Of a stretch of 64,000 nucleotides of DNA, positions 9,576 to 18,190 are shown piece by piece. A program made the translations under genes and the position numbers. This DNA comes from Achromobacter deleyi. Its GTDB lineage: Bacteria; Pseudomonadota; Gammaproteobacteria; Burkholderiales; Burkholderiaceae_B. The stretch lies in the NCBI RefSeq assembly GCF_902859705.1, contig NZ_CADIJO010000003.1, forward strand, positions 372,001-436,000. The letters are read 5' to 3'. Within the stretch, counting starts at the first letter, position 1, and every line of letters starts with the position of its first letter. The notes below the pieces were generated by a model. That model saw only the letters and a program-made list of their open reading frames with translations, did no database searches and was not told the origin of the DNA.

Positions 9576-10502
9576 ATGCTTACGGTGCAGGAACTCGTCG
9601 ACGACAACGCCGACAAAATCCCCTTCAACTGGATTTCCGGACAAGGGGCCGCAGACCGCGCAATTCCCGATGACGGCATGGCAGCCGCGGACCTGGTGGG
9701 TCACCTGAACCTGATCCACCCCTCGCGCATCCAGGTGTTCGGCCAGGAAGAACTGGCGTACTACACCCGCTTCGACCTGCGCCGCCGCATGCACCACATG
9801 GACGAGCTGCTGATCGGCGGCGTCCCGGCCATCCTGCTGGCTGACGGCCTGACGCCGCCGCAGGACCTGGTCGATCAATGCGACCAGCATCAGGTGCCGT
9901 TGCTGTCCACGCCGGTCGCCGCCGCGCAACTGATCGACCTGTTGCGCATCTACCTGGGCAAGAAGCTGGCGCCCACCACCACCGTGCATGGCGTGTTCCT
10001 GGACGTGCTGGGCCTGGGCGTGCTGATCACCGGCGAATCGGGCCTGGGCAAGAGCGAACTGGCGCTGGAACTCATTTCCCGCGGTCACGGCCTGGTGGCC
10101 GACGACGCGGTGGAATTCTCGCGCACCGCTCCCAACATGATCGAAGGCCACTGTCCGCAACTGCTGCAGAACCTGCTGGAAGTGCGCGGCCTGGGCCTGC
10201 TCGACATCCGCACCATCTTTGGCGAGACCTCGGTACGCCGCAAGATGCGCCTGAAGCTGATCGTGCACCTGGTGCGCGCCACGGCACAGGACAAGTTCGA
10301 ACGCCTGCCGCTGCAGGACATCACCCAGGACATGCTGGGCTTGCCCGTGCGCAAGGTCATGCTGCAAGTGGCCGCCGGCCGCAACCTGGCGGTGCTGGTC
10401 GAGGCCGCCGTGCGCAACACCATCCTGAAGCTGCGCGGCATCGACACCCTGGGCGAATTCATGGAACGCCAGGCTATGGCGATCCTGCAAAGCAGCAAGT
10501 AA
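9576..10502 (+). CDS. hprK: HPr kinase/phosphorylase (HprK)
   Basis: Bifunctional ATP/PPi-dependent enzyme that phosphorylates HPr on Ser46 and reverses it. 308 aa: N-terminal HprK domain, then the P-loop [19 protein letters not shown] and DDAVEF, and the family signature [16 protein letters not shown]. In Gram-negatives without carbohydrate PTS it is thought to tune EI/HPr/EIIA-Ntr regulation. It is cotranscribed with ptsN and is followed after 22 nt by a MocR-type gene on the same strand. Confidence 0.96.
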   Translation: MLTVQELVDDNADKIPFNWISGQGAADRAIPDDGMAAADLVGHLNLIHPSRIQVFGQEELAYYTRFDLRRRMHHMDELLIGGVPAILLADGLTPPQDLVDQCDQHQVPLLSTPVAAAQLIDLLRIYLGKKLAPTTTVHGVFLDVLGLGVLITGESGLGKSELALELISRGHGLVADDAVEFSRTAPNMIEGHCPQLLQNLLEVRGLGLLDIRTIFGETSVRRKMRLKLIVHLVRATAQDKFERLPLQDITQDMLGLPVRKVMLQVAAGRNLAVLVEAAVRNTILKLRGIDTLGEFMERQAMAILQSSK

Positions 10503-10524
10503 TCGCGCGTCGCCCAGCGGCCCC

Positions 10525-11958
10525 GTGAGCCTCTACGAAAAACTCGCCAACGAAATCGCCCAGTCGATCCGCGATGGCGTCCTGCGCGTGGGCGACAAGC
10601 TGCCGTCGGTGCGCGATGCCTGCGCCAGCCGCGGCGTCAGCCCGTCGACGGTGTTCCAGGCCTATTACCTGCTTGAAGCGCGCGGCCTGATCCGCGCGCG
10701 CCCCCGCTCCGGCTACTACGTCAACACGCGCAGCGACAGCCTGCCGCCCGAGCCTGACACATCCTGCCCCGACGGCGAATCCACCGAGCTGGCGATCAGC
10801 GAACGCATCTTCGACATCCTGGATTCGGTGCGCAACCGCGACGTCGCGCCGCTGGGCTCGGCATTTCCCTCGCCGCTGCTGTTCCCCTTGCCGCGGCTGG
10901 CGCAGGCCATGGCCGCGCACCTGAAGCGCCAGGACCCGCTGGCCACGATGGAAGACCTGTCGCCGGGCAACCCAGGCCTGCGCAGGCAGATCGCGCTGCG
11001 CTACCTGATCGCGGGCATCAACGTGCCGGCCAGCGACATCGTGATCACCAACGGCGCGCTGGAAGCGCTGAATCTTTGCCTGCAAGCGGTCACGCAGCCC
11101 GGTGACACCGTCATCGTCGAAGCGCCGACCTTCTATGGCGCCTTGCAAGCGCTGGAACGCCTGGGGCTGAAAGCGCTGGAAGTGCCCACGCATCCACGCA
11201 CCGGCGTAGACCTGGGCGCCATGGAAGCTGCCATCGCGCGCCATGCGCCCAAGGCCTGCTGGCTGATGACGCAGTTCCAGAATCCGCTGGGCAGCCTGAT
11301 GCCCGACGAAAAGAAGCGCCAGCTGGTCGAGCTGCTGACGCGCCATGACATTGCGCTGATCGAAGACGACGTCTACGGCGAGCTGTATTTCGGCGCGACG
11401 CGCCCCGTGCCCGCCAAGGCCTTTGATACCCAGGGCCTGGTGCTGCACTGCTCGTCGTTCTCGAAATGCCTGGCGCCGGGCTACCGCATTGGCTGGGCCA
11501 GCGCGGGGCGCTACACACAACGCGTGCAGCGCCTGAAGCTGTCGTCCACGCTGTCGGCGTCCAGCCCGGCGCAAGGCGCCATCGCCGAATACCTTGAGCA
11601 AGGCGGTTACGACCGTCACCTGCGGCGGCTGCGCGAGACCTTGCAGGCCCAGCAGGACTTGATGGCCAACGCGATCGCCCGCGAATTTCCGGCGGGCACC
11701 CGAGTGACGCGGCCGCAAGGCGGCTTCTTCCTGTGGCTGGAAATGCCCGCTGCCGTCGATGCGCTGGCGCTGCACCGGCAGGCGTTGGCGCGCGGCATCA
11801 GCGTGGCGCCGGGCCCGATCTTCTCGGCCAGCGGCCAATTCGGCAACGCGCTGCGCCTGAACTACGGCCACCCCTGGGACCCGGGCCAGGCCGATGCGAT
11901 TCGCACCCTGGGCGACATGGCCCGCGCGGCCTGCAGCCAGGCCACGCGGTCGCGCTGA
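10525..11958 (+). CDS. MocR/PdxR-type GntR regulator with aminotransferase domain
   Basis: A 477-aa fusion of an N-terminal GntR winged helix (YEKLANEIAQSIRDGVLRVGDKLPSVRDACASRGVSPSTV, quoted only to locate the helix-turn-helix: key elements LPSVR and VSPSTVFQAY) and a fold-type I aminotransferase domain. The PLP lysine is in CSSFSKCLAPGYRIGW. MocR proteins bind PLP-amino acid adducts and regulate neighbouring genes. The start is GTG at 10525; the helix-turn-helix begins within the first ten residues, so no longer N-terminus is expected. It lies 22 nt behind hprK and its stop abuts the stop of the convergent cytochrome gene with no gap (TGATCA). Target genes are unclear. Confidence 0.93.
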   Translation: MSLYEKLANEIAQSIRDGVLRVGDKLPSVRDACASRGVSPSTVFQAYYLLEARGLIRARPRSGYYVNTRSDSLPPEPDTSCPDGESTELAISERIFDILDSVRNRDVAPLGSAFPSPLLFPLPRLAQAMAAHLKRQDPLATMEDLSPGNPGLRRQIALRYLIAGINVPASDIVITNGALEALNLCLQAVTQPGDTVIVEAPTFYGALQALERLGLKALEVPTHPRTGVDLGAMEAAIARHAPKACWLMTQFQNPLGSLMPDEKKRQLVELLTRHDIALIEDDVYGELYFGATRPVPAKAFDTQGLVLHCSSFSKCLAPGYRIGWASAGRYTQRVQRLKLSSTLSASSPAQGAIAEYLEQGGYDRHLRRLRETLQAQQDLMANAIAREFPAGTRVTRPQGGFFLWLEMPAAVDALALHRQALARGISVAPGPIFSASGQFGNALRLNYGHPWDPGQADAIRTLGDMARAACSQATRSR

Positions 11959-13242
11959 TCAGTTACGGGTCGCCGCGGCCCGCGCGCGCTTGACCTCAAG
12001 CGAGGTGACCCCGCCTGCCGAATTGCCCCAGCTGTTGCGGATGTAGGACACCAGCATGGCGATGTCGTTGTCGTTCAGCATTTGGCCGAAAGGCGGCATG
12101 CCGTGCGGCCGGGGGTTGGCCGCCGTAGCGGGCGCAAAGCCGCCATCGAGCACGATGCGGATAGCATTGACGGGCGATGGCGCGGTCACGGTGGGGTTGC
12201 CGGCCAATGCAGGCCAGGCGCCCGCGCTGCCCTCGCCTGCGGCCTGGTGGCACTGCACGCATTGCTGGCGGTAGAGCTTGCCCCCCAGTTCCATGGCGGC
12301 GGCCGACACAGGCGCGGCGGACGCAGCGGTAGATGCCGGGGTATCCGGCAGCGACTTGAGGTACACCCCCATCGCCAGCGCATCTTCACCCGTCAGGTGC
12401 TGCGTGCTGCCCAGAACGACTTCGGCCATCGGGCCGCTGGCGCTGGAATGCGCCGCGATGCCGGTTTGCAGCAGATCGGCGATGTCTTGCGCGGACCATC
12501 GGCCCAAACCGGTACGCGGGTCGTTGGTCAGGGGTGGCGCATACCATTCCAGTCCCGGAATCACACCACCGGTCAGGCCGTCAGCCGGACGGGTCGCGCC
12601 CAGACTGTTGCGCGGTGCGTGACAAGCCGCGCAGTGGCCCACGCCTTCGACCAGATAGCGGCCGCGATTCCATTGCTCGGATTGACCGGGATCGGGCTCC
12701 AGTGCGCCAGGCTTGAAATACAGCGCGCGCCACGCCGCCAGCAAGATGCGCTGGTCATACGGGAATTCAAGCTCAGGCGGCCGATTGGCCTGGCTGACCG
12801 GCGTGACGGTGCGCAGGTAGGCGAACAGCGCATCGGCATCCGCGCGGCTCACACGGGTGTATTCGGTGTACGGAAAGGCGGGATACAGCAACGTGCCGTC
12901 GCGCGACTTGCCATTGTGCAGGGCTTGCCAGAAGTCATCGGCGGTCCAGGCGCCGATGCCGGTCTTGTCGTCGGGCGTGATGTTGGGCCCGTAGAGGGTG
13001 CCGAACGGCGTGGGAATGGGCGTGCCTCCCGCATAGGCCGGGCCGCCGCGCGCCGTGTGGCACGCCACGCAATTGCCGGCCAGCGCCAGGTAGCGCCCGC
13101 GCTCGATCCGCTGCTGCGGGTCCGACGGCGCGGCGGCAGGACCTGTGCTGGCGTCATCGCGCGTGCCCAGCCAATACAGGGCGCCCAGCACCACCACGAT
13201 CAGCGCCAACAGGGACCCCAGGATTCTTTTCATCAATGTCAT
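11959..13242 (-). CDS. Triheme membrane-anchored cytochrome c (dehydrogenase cytochrome subunit type)
   Basis: 427 aa with one N-terminal membrane helix (about residues 5-25, ILGSLLALIVVVLGALYWLG) and three c-type haem sites: CVACH, CAACH and CVQCH. Three-haem proteins of this length are the electron-accepting subunits of membrane-bound flavin or quinoprotein dehydrogenases (alcohol, gluconate, aldehyde types), passing electrons to ubiquinone. No dehydrogenase catalytic subunit lies next to it; the neighbours are a diheme cytochrome (12 bp upstream) and a MocR gene. The start ATG at 13242 follows a GGGGG stretch; a second ATG three codons on is possible. Confidence 0.9.
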   Translation of the reverse strand: MTLMKRILGSLLALIVVVLGALYWLGTRDDASTGPAAAPSDPQQRIERGRYLALAGNCVACHTARGGPAYAGGTPIPTPFGTLYGPNITPDDKTGIGAWTADDFWQALHNGKSRDGTLLYPAFPYTEYTRVSRADADALFAYLRTVTPVSQANRPPELEFPYDQRILLAAWRALYFKPGALEPDPGQSEQWNRGRYLVEGVGHCAACHAPRNSLGATRPADGLTGGVIPGLEWYAPPLTNDPRTGLGRWSAQDIADLLQTGIAAHSSASGPMAEVVLGSTQHLTGEDALAMGVYLKSLPDTPASTAASAAPVSAAAMELGGKLYRQQCVQCHQAAGEGSAGAWPALAGNPTVTAPSPVNAIRIVLDGGFAPATAANPRPHGMPPFGQMLNDNDIAMLVSYIRNSWGNSAGGVTSLEVKRARAAATRN

Positions 13243-13254
13243 CGTGCGCCCCCG

Positions 13255-14010
13255 TTACCGTTGCGCCTGGCTGCCGCATTCGGCGGGCAGGTGCAGAGAG
13301 CCGGCAGGCTCGGGGCCGTAGGTGTCGGCAACCGGTTGCGACGACAGCCATGCCGTCAGGGCGCCGATGTCTTCGGGTGTGAGCTTGTTGGCAATGTCGG
13401 CCATGCAATCAGGCGTGGCGGCGCGGCGCTGGCCGCTTTTCCAGCTGCCGATCTGCGAACTGATGTAGTCGCGCGGCAGGCCCAGCAAGCCAGGAATGGC
13501 GGGTAGCAGCCCGCCCAGGGACGCGCCATGACAGGACGCACAGGCCGGCAGGCCGCGGGCAGCGTCGCCGGACAGGGCCAGCCTGCGTCCGGCCTCCAAG
13601 GTGGGGCCGGGGACGTCCACGCGCGCGGGCGGCGGATAGGGCACATGCTGGCCCGCAAAGTAGGCGGCCATTTCATGCAGATAGGCATCCGGCAAGCCCG
13701 CCAGCAGGTGTGCCATCGGCCGGTACTGGCGGCGGTCGTCGCGGAAATTCAGCAGTTGGTGATAGAGGTATTCCTGCGGCTTGCCCGCCAGGCGGGGGTA
13801 GTAGCCGTCGGCGCCAGCCCGGCCCTGTGCGCCGTGACAGGCCGTACAGGCCGCCACGCGGGCCTGCATCGTGCCCGGCTGCAGCGATGGCGCGGTGTCC
13901 TGGGCCATCGCGGGCGCTGTCGAAAACACGACAAGCGCGGCGGCCAACAGGCGGGATTTTGCCCAATGCCGCGGCAGTGAAACACTACAAAAGGAAATGA
14001 GGGCTAACAT
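13255..14010 (-). CDS. Diheme cytochrome c, c4-like
   Basis: 251 aa secreted protein: N-terminal signal peptide ending near APAMAQ (about residue 37) and two haem motifs, CTACH and CASCH, each in a cytochrome c553/c4-like half (AACTACHGAQGRAGADGYYP; PACASCHGASLGG). Probably a periplasmic electron carrier working with the triheme cytochrome directly downstream in the same operon. The start has a weak ribosome site and a rather long n-region, so the exact N-terminus is uncertain. Confidence 0.9.
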   Translation of the reverse strand: MLALISFCSVSLPRHWAKSRLLAAALVVFSTAPAMAQDTAPSLQPGTMQARVAACTACHGAQGRAGADGYYPRLAGKPQEYLYHQLLNFRDDRRQYRPMAHLLAGLPDAYLHEMAAYFAGQHVPYPPPARVDVPGPTLEAGRRLALSGDAARGLPACASCHGASLGGLLPAIPGLLGLPRDYISSQIGSWKSGQRRAATPDCMADIANKLTPEDIGALTAWLSSQPVADTYGPEPAGSLHLPAECGSQAQR

Positions 14011-14205
14011 CTAGGACCAGTTAACACTAAGTCAAATTCCAACCCCCCCAAGGCGCATGACGGCGGGGCGCGTAGGTGAATCTCTCTTGTGCGGATGCCC
14101 GAGCTTACGTCAGGGCGTACTGACCGGTACAGGCGCAGATTTGCAGTTTACGGCCATATCAGATGCCAACCCGCCGGCATCGTCCTGGAAAAGCGTGCCA
14201 CAATC

Positions 14206-15084
14206 ATGTCCATGTTGAAAGTCGTCCTCGTAACCGGCATATCAGGCTCAGGCAAATCCGTCGCCCTGCGCATGCTCGAGGACGCCAGCTATACCTGCGT
14301 CGACAACCTGCCCGTCCGGTTCCTGACCGAATTCATCGCCAACGCCCGCGACGACGGCCTGGAGCGCGTGGCGGTCGCCATCGACGTGCGGTCGCCCGGC
14401 GAACTGGCCGAACTACCCGACGTCGTCACCGCCTTGCGCGCCATGGGCACCAGCCTGCGCGTGGTGTTCCTGGATGCCAGCACCGCCACCCTGGTGCAGC
14501 GCTATTCGGAATCGCGCCGCCGCCATCCCCTGACCGACCGCCTGCAACGCGGCGGCACCGCGCCGTCGCTGACCGACTGCATCGCACTGGAACGCGAACT
14601 GCTGGCGCCGCTGCGCGAGCAGGAACACGTCATCGACACGTCGGAACTGACCCCGGGCCAGCTGCGCGCCTGGATTCGCGACCTGATCCAGGCCGATCGC
14701 GCCCCGCTGGTGCTGACCTTCGAATCGTTCGCCTACAAGCGCGGCGTGCCGCGCGACGCAGACCTGGTGTTCGACGTGCGCTGCCTGCCCAACCCCTACT
14801 ACGACCGCAACCTGCGTCCGCTGACGGGCCGCGATGAGCCCGTCGCGACCTGGCTGTCCGGCTACGACCAGGTGGGACAGATGATCGACGACATCGCCGG
14901 CTTCCTGAACCGCTGGCTGCCGCAGTACACCCAAGACACCCGCAATTACCTCACGGTCGCCATCGGCTGCACCGGCGGGCAGCACCGTTCGGTCTACGTG
15001 GTCGAACAGCTCGCCAAGCGCTTTGCCGACCACGACCCGCTGCTGGTGCGCCATCGCACCCAACTGCCCGACGAATCCGCATGA
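14206..15084 (+). CDS. rapZ: RNase adapter protein RapZ
   Basis: P-loop nucleotide-binding protein that in enterobacteria presents small RNAs to RNase E and controls amino-sugar synthesis; in other bacteria it is linked to the PTS. 292 aa with Walker A GISGSGKSVALRMLED, DNLPVRFL, a conserved central SFAYKRGVPRDADLVFDVRCLPNPYY and C-terminal AIGCTGGQHRSVYVVE. I start it at the ATG at 14206 (MSMLKVVL), two residues before family homology; the frame is open further upstream to 14089 without conservation. In many genomes rapZ sits beside ptsN/hprK; here 3.7 kb of other genes intervene. It overlaps rlpA by 4 nt. Confidence 0.95.
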   Translation: MSMLKVVLVTGISGSGKSVALRMLEDASYTCVDNLPVRFLTEFIANARDDGLERVAVAIDVRSPGELAELPDVVTALRAMGTSLRVVFLDASTATLVQRYSESRRRHPLTDRLQRGGTAPSLTDCIALERELLAPLREQEHVIDTSELTPGQLRAWIRDLIQADRAPLVLTFESFAYKRGVPRDADLVFDVRCLPNPYYDRNLRPLTGRDEPVATWLSGYDQVGQMIDDIAGFLNRWLPQYTQDTRNYLTVAIGCTGGQHRSVYVVEQLAKRFADHDPLLVRHRTQLPDESA

Positions 15085-16043
15085 CCCTGCCCCGCCCGCT
15101 GACTTTCCTGATGATGCTGTTGCTGGCCATTGCCGTGGCCGGCTGCTCTTCCACCGGAGGCCGCAAGAAAGGCGGCGGGTACTACAAAGACGACGGCCCG
15201 GACGCCAACCCGCCGTCCAACCTGGACCAGGTGCCGGACGCGGTGCCGCGCATCGAACCCTACGCCAGCGGCGCCAATCGTCCGTACGTGGTGTTCGGCC
15301 AGCGCTACGTGCCCGACACCACCGGCCAGCCGTACAAGCGGCAAGGCATTGCGTCGTGGTACGGCAAGAAATTCCATGGCAACTCCACGTCGATCGGCGA
15401 AGCCTACGATATGTACGCCATGACGGCCGCGCACACGACGCTGCCGATTCCCAGCTACGCGCGGGTCACCAGCCTGGTCAATGGCAAGACGATCATCGTG
15501 CGCGTCAACGACCGCGGCCCGTTCCACAGCGACCGCATCATGGACCTGTCGTACGTGGCGGCCTACAAGCTGGGCATCATCGGACCGGGCAGCGGCCAGG
15601 TCGTGGTCGAGAGCATTCCGCAAGACGAGATTCGCCGCCTGGCCTCATCGGGCGCACCGGCGGCAACGCCCGCGTCGGCCATCGGCTCCACGCCGGTGGC
15701 CACGCCCGTGGCCGCCGCGCCCATCTCCCTGGACCCGCAACCGCTGGCTCAGCAACCGGCGCCCGCGCCGGGCAGCGCGCCTGTACGCCAACCGGCCGCG
15801 GGCGGCATCGGCAGTGTCTACCTGCAAGTGGGTGCTTTCAGCCAGCCGGCCAATGCGCAGTCGCTGGTCAGCCGCATCAATACGCAGCTGGGCACCGAGG
15901 GTGCGCCGCCCGCCAGCGTCGAACAATCCAACAACCTGTACCGCGTCAAGATCGGGCCCTACCCTGATCGCCAGAGCGCCATGAATGCCGTGCAGCTCGT
16001 CTCCGACCGCATCGGCATCACGCCCAGCATCGCGGCGCAATAA
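15081..16043 (+). CDS. rlpA: RlpA-like septal lytic transglycosylase, lipoprotein with SPOR domain
   Basis: 320 aa outer-membrane lipoprotein: signal peptide with lipobox VAGC (Cys about residue 21), a double-psi beta-barrel domain (ASWYGKKFHGNSTSIGEAYD ... VNDRGPFHSDRIMDLSYVAA) holding the catalytic region of RlpA, a Pro/Ala/Gln-rich linker (about residues 190-240), and a C-terminal SPOR domain (VYLQVGAFSQPANAQSLVSR). SPOR binds denuded glycan strands at the division site, where RlpA cleaves them. Start ATG overlaps the rapZ stop (ATGA). Confidence 0.93.
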   Translation: MTLPRPLTFLMMLLLAIAVAGCSSTGGRKKGGGYYKDDGPDANPPSNLDQVPDAVPRIEPYASGANRPYVVFGQRYVPDTTGQPYKRQGIASWYGKKFHGNSTSIGEAYDMYAMTAAHTTLPIPSYARVTSLVNGKTIIVRVNDRGPFHSDRIMDLSYVAAYKLGIIGPGSGQVVVESIPQDEIRRLASSGAPAATPASAIGSTPVATPVAAAPISLDPQPLAQQPAPAPGSAPVRQPAAGGIGSVYLQVGAFSQPANAQSLVSRINTQLGTEGAPPASVEQSNNLYRVKIGPYPDRQSAMNAVQLVSDRIGITPSIAAQ

Positions 16044-16065
16044 GCCCGTTTGGTATCGCGGGCTT
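16042..16065. terminator. Compact bidirectional terminator overlapping both stop codons
   Basis: AAGCCCG (16042-16048) pairs perfectly with CGGGCTT (16059-16065). The hairpin includes bases of the rlpA stop (16041-16043) and of the ogt stop (16064-16066), so convergent genes share one stem. There is no long T-run on either side. Confidence 0.5.
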
Positions 16066-16681
16066 ACTGGGCCCGCGGCCAGTCGAAGGCCGGCGGCTCG
16101 AACGGCAGTTCGACCTGGCCATCGCACACGCGCCGCGCGCGCGGGTTGCGGCTGAGATAGCGGCTGCCCTCGTGTTCCAGCAATGCCTGCTTGCGCGGCA
16201 AGCCGCCGCCGAAACCCGTGAGCGAGGTGTCGGCGCCGATCACGCGGTGACACGGAATGATGATGATGATGGGATTACGCCCCACCGCGCCACCGATGGC
16301 CTGCGCGCCTTTGGGACGGCCCACCGTGCGCGCCAGTTCGCCATAGCTGGCGAGCTGGCCGAAATCCAGGGCGCACAGCGCGCGCCACACTTCATGCTGG
16401 AACGGCGTGCCGACCGGGTCGAGCGCCACGTCGAAGTCGCGGCGCTGGCCGGCAAACCACTCGTCCAGTTCGCGGCGCGCCTGCTCGAGGATGGGATCGG
16501 CGTCCACGCGGGTCCACCCCTCGGCCGAGGGCAGCAGGGTCTGGTCGGTGAACCAGGCGCCGCGCAAGCCCTTGGCGCTGGCGACCAGGCGCATTTCACC
16601 CAGCGGCGTGGGGATATCGCGATAGACGATGCGTTCGTCGGGTTGGCCGGAACGCTTGGGAGCGACAGCTGTGTAAACCAT
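16064..16681 (-). CDS. ogt: Methylated-DNA--protein-cysteine methyltransferase (Ogt)
   Basis: Suicide repair protein that moves alkyl groups from O6-alkylguanine or O4-alkylthymine to its own cysteine. 205 aa: N-terminal ribonuclease-like domain, then the C-terminal catalytic domain with FQHEVWRALCAL, YGELARTVGRPKGAQAIGGA, and the acceptor Cys144 in IPCHRVIG. The residue after NP is normally Pro (NPxPI..PCHR); here the stretch is NPIIIIIPCHR, encoded by a short repeat of ATC/ATT codons. Four bases after the rsmI start region it shares an intergenic promoter with nothing else obvious. Confidence 0.94.
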   Translation of the reverse strand: MVYTAVAPKRSGQPDERIVYRDIPTPLGEMRLVASAKGLRGAWFTDQTLLPSAEGWTRVDADPILEQARRELDEWFAGQRRDFDVALDPVGTPFQHEVWRALCALDFGQLASYGELARTVGRPKGAQAIGGAVGRNPIIIIIPCHRVIGADTSLTGFGGGLPRKQALLEHEGSRYLSRNPRARRVCDGQVELPFEPPAFDWPRAQ

Positions 16682-16684
16682 GTC

Positions 16685-17614
16685 TTACGAATTCTTGCGG
16701 GCCAGGGCCCGGTTGTACAGGACGTCCCGCGGCAGGCCGGTGACCTTGGCCGCGACCTTGGAAGCATCGCGCAGGGACAGCGTTTCAAGCAAGGCGTCCA
16801 GCAACGCGTCGGTGCGCGGGTCGGCCTCGTCGTCGGCCTCTTGCCCAGGGCGCGCGTGCGCGATCAGCACGAACTCGCCTTGCTCGCGGTGCGAATCGGC
16901 CGCCAGCCACGCCGCGGCCTCGCCCAGGGTGAACGTGGCGATTTCCTCGAAGCGCTTGGTCAGCTCGCGCGCAACGGTCAGGTGGCGCTCGGGGCCGCAG
17001 ACCTCGAGCAGATCGGCCAACGTGGCCGCCAGGCGGTGCGGCGATTCGAACATCACGACCGGCGCGGGCAGCGCACACCAGCTGCGTAGCCAACGCTGGC
17101 GGGCAACGGCCTTGGAGGGCGGAAAGCCGGCAAAGGCATAGGCGGGGTTTTCATCCGTGGTGACCCCGCTGCCCATCAGCGCCGTGATCACGGCGCTGGG
17201 GCCCGGCACCGGCACGACGGTGAAACCGGCCTCGCGCACCGCGCGCACCACGCGGGCGCCAGGATCGCTGACGGCGGGCGCACCGGCATCGGACACCAGC
17301 GCCACACGCTGGCCCTGCGCCAGGCGTTCGCAGATGGCCTGCGCCGCCGCGGCCTCGTTGTGGCGATGGGCGGCCATCAAGGGCGTCGTGACCCCCCAGG
17401 CGTCCAGCAAGGTGCGGCTGGCGCGGGTGTCCTCGGCCGCGATCACGTCGGCGCGCTGCAGCGCGTGCCAGGCGCGCAGCCCCAGGTCGCCCAGATTGCC
17501 GATCGGTGTGGCCACCACATACAGCGCCTGCGCAGGCCAATGCTGGCCGGCCACGCGTTCAGCGACGCGGGTCCAGGCATCGCCGGCCACCGGGGGTGAG
17601 ACATTTTGATTCAT
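16685..17614 (-). CDS. rsmI: 16S rRNA (cytidine1402-2'-O)-methyltransferase RsmI
   Basis: SAM-dependent methyltransferase of the tetrapyrrole-methylase fold that modifies C1402 in the ribosomal P site. 309 aa. Motifs: LYVVATPIGNLGDLGLRAW, AAEDTRASRTLL, LVSDAGAPAVSDPGARVV, VPVPGPSAVITALMGSG, FAGFPPSK and VMFESPHRL. The start MNQNVSPPVAG at 17614 is chosen because longer in-frame versions are antisense to yraN. Divergent from yraN-diaA-dolP, the same neighbourhood as in E. coli (without lpoA). Confidence 0.95.
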   Translation of the reverse strand: MNQNVSPPVAGDAWTRVAERVAGQHWPAQALYVVATPIGNLGDLGLRAWHALQRADVIAAEDTRASRTLLDAWGVTTPLMAAHRHNEAAAAQAICERLAQGQRVALVSDAGAPAVSDPGARVVRAVREAGFTVVPVPGPSAVITALMGSGVTTDENPAYAFAGFPPSKAVARQRWLRSWCALPAPVVMFESPHRLAATLADLLEVCGPERHLTVARELTKRFEEIATFTLGEAAAWLAADSHREQGEFVLIAHARPGQEADDEADPRTDALLDALLETLSLRDASKVAAKVTGLPRDVLYNRALARKNS

Positions 17615-17683
17615 TGCTGCCTGCTTACACGGAAAACCATGCCAGTGTAGCCGCCATCGACGCCCGCTTCCGGAACCCGCCTG

Positions 17684-18160
17684 ATGGATGACACCCTTGC
17701 CTTCGAACTGGCCCTGGCCGTCCGCCAGCGCGCCGACAAGCGACGCCGCCGCAGCGCCCGGCGTCCGATTCCGCCCGACCGGCCGCCCCCACGGCGCTCG
17801 CCCCGCCAACGCACGGGCGATGGCCACGAAGATGCGGCGCTGCGCCTCTTGCTGGCGGGCGGCCTGGCGCTGCTGGCCCGCAACCTGGCCTGCCGCGCGG
17901 GGGAAATCGACCTGGCCATGCGCGAGGGCGACATCCTGGTCTTCGTCGAAGTCCGCTCGCGGCAGGCGGGCGCTTTCGGCGGGGCCGCCGCGAGCATCGA
18001 CCGGGCCAAGCAGGCCCGGCTGGCCCGCGCTGCGGCCCACTGGCTGCCGGAACTGACCCGGCGCCATTGGGGCGGCACCCCGCCCGCCGTGCGCTTTGAC
18101 GCCGTGCTCTTCGAGGGCGGGCAGGTCCAATGGCTGCGCGCCGCATTCGAGCTGGGCTGA
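17684..18160 (+). CDS. UPF0102 family protein (YraN-like), predicted nuclease fold
   Basis: 158 aa. The C-terminal part carries the UPF0102 signature, a restriction-endonuclease-like fold: [27 protein letters not shown], where the Asp in EIDL and the Glu in VEVR would be the metal-binding residues (Arg replaces the usual Lys of ExK). The first 45 residues are an Arg/Pro-rich extension. Function in cells is not established; suggested roles are in DNA uptake or repair. Divergent from rsmI with a 69-bp shared promoter gap; diaA follows 30 bp later. Confidence 0.9.
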   Translation: MDDTLAFELALAVRQRADKRRRRSARRPIPPDRPPPRRSPRQRTGDGHEDAALRLLLAGGLALLARNLACRAGEIDLAMREGDILVFVEVRSRQAGAFGGAAASIDRAKQARLARAAAHWLPELTRRHWGGTPPAVRFDAVLFEGGQVQWLRAAFELG

Positions 18161-18190
18161 TTTTTGCTGGCGCGTGAGATAATCGCGCCC

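Noticed and set aside
11953-11964. TGATCA at the junction of the MocR and cytochrome genes as a regulatory palindrome
   Set aside because: It is simply the two stop codons (TGA and its complement TCA) of abutting convergent genes.
14089-14205. N-terminal extension of rapZ to 14089
   Set aside because: Known family members start within two residues of MLKVVLVTGISGSGKS; the extra segment is not conserved.
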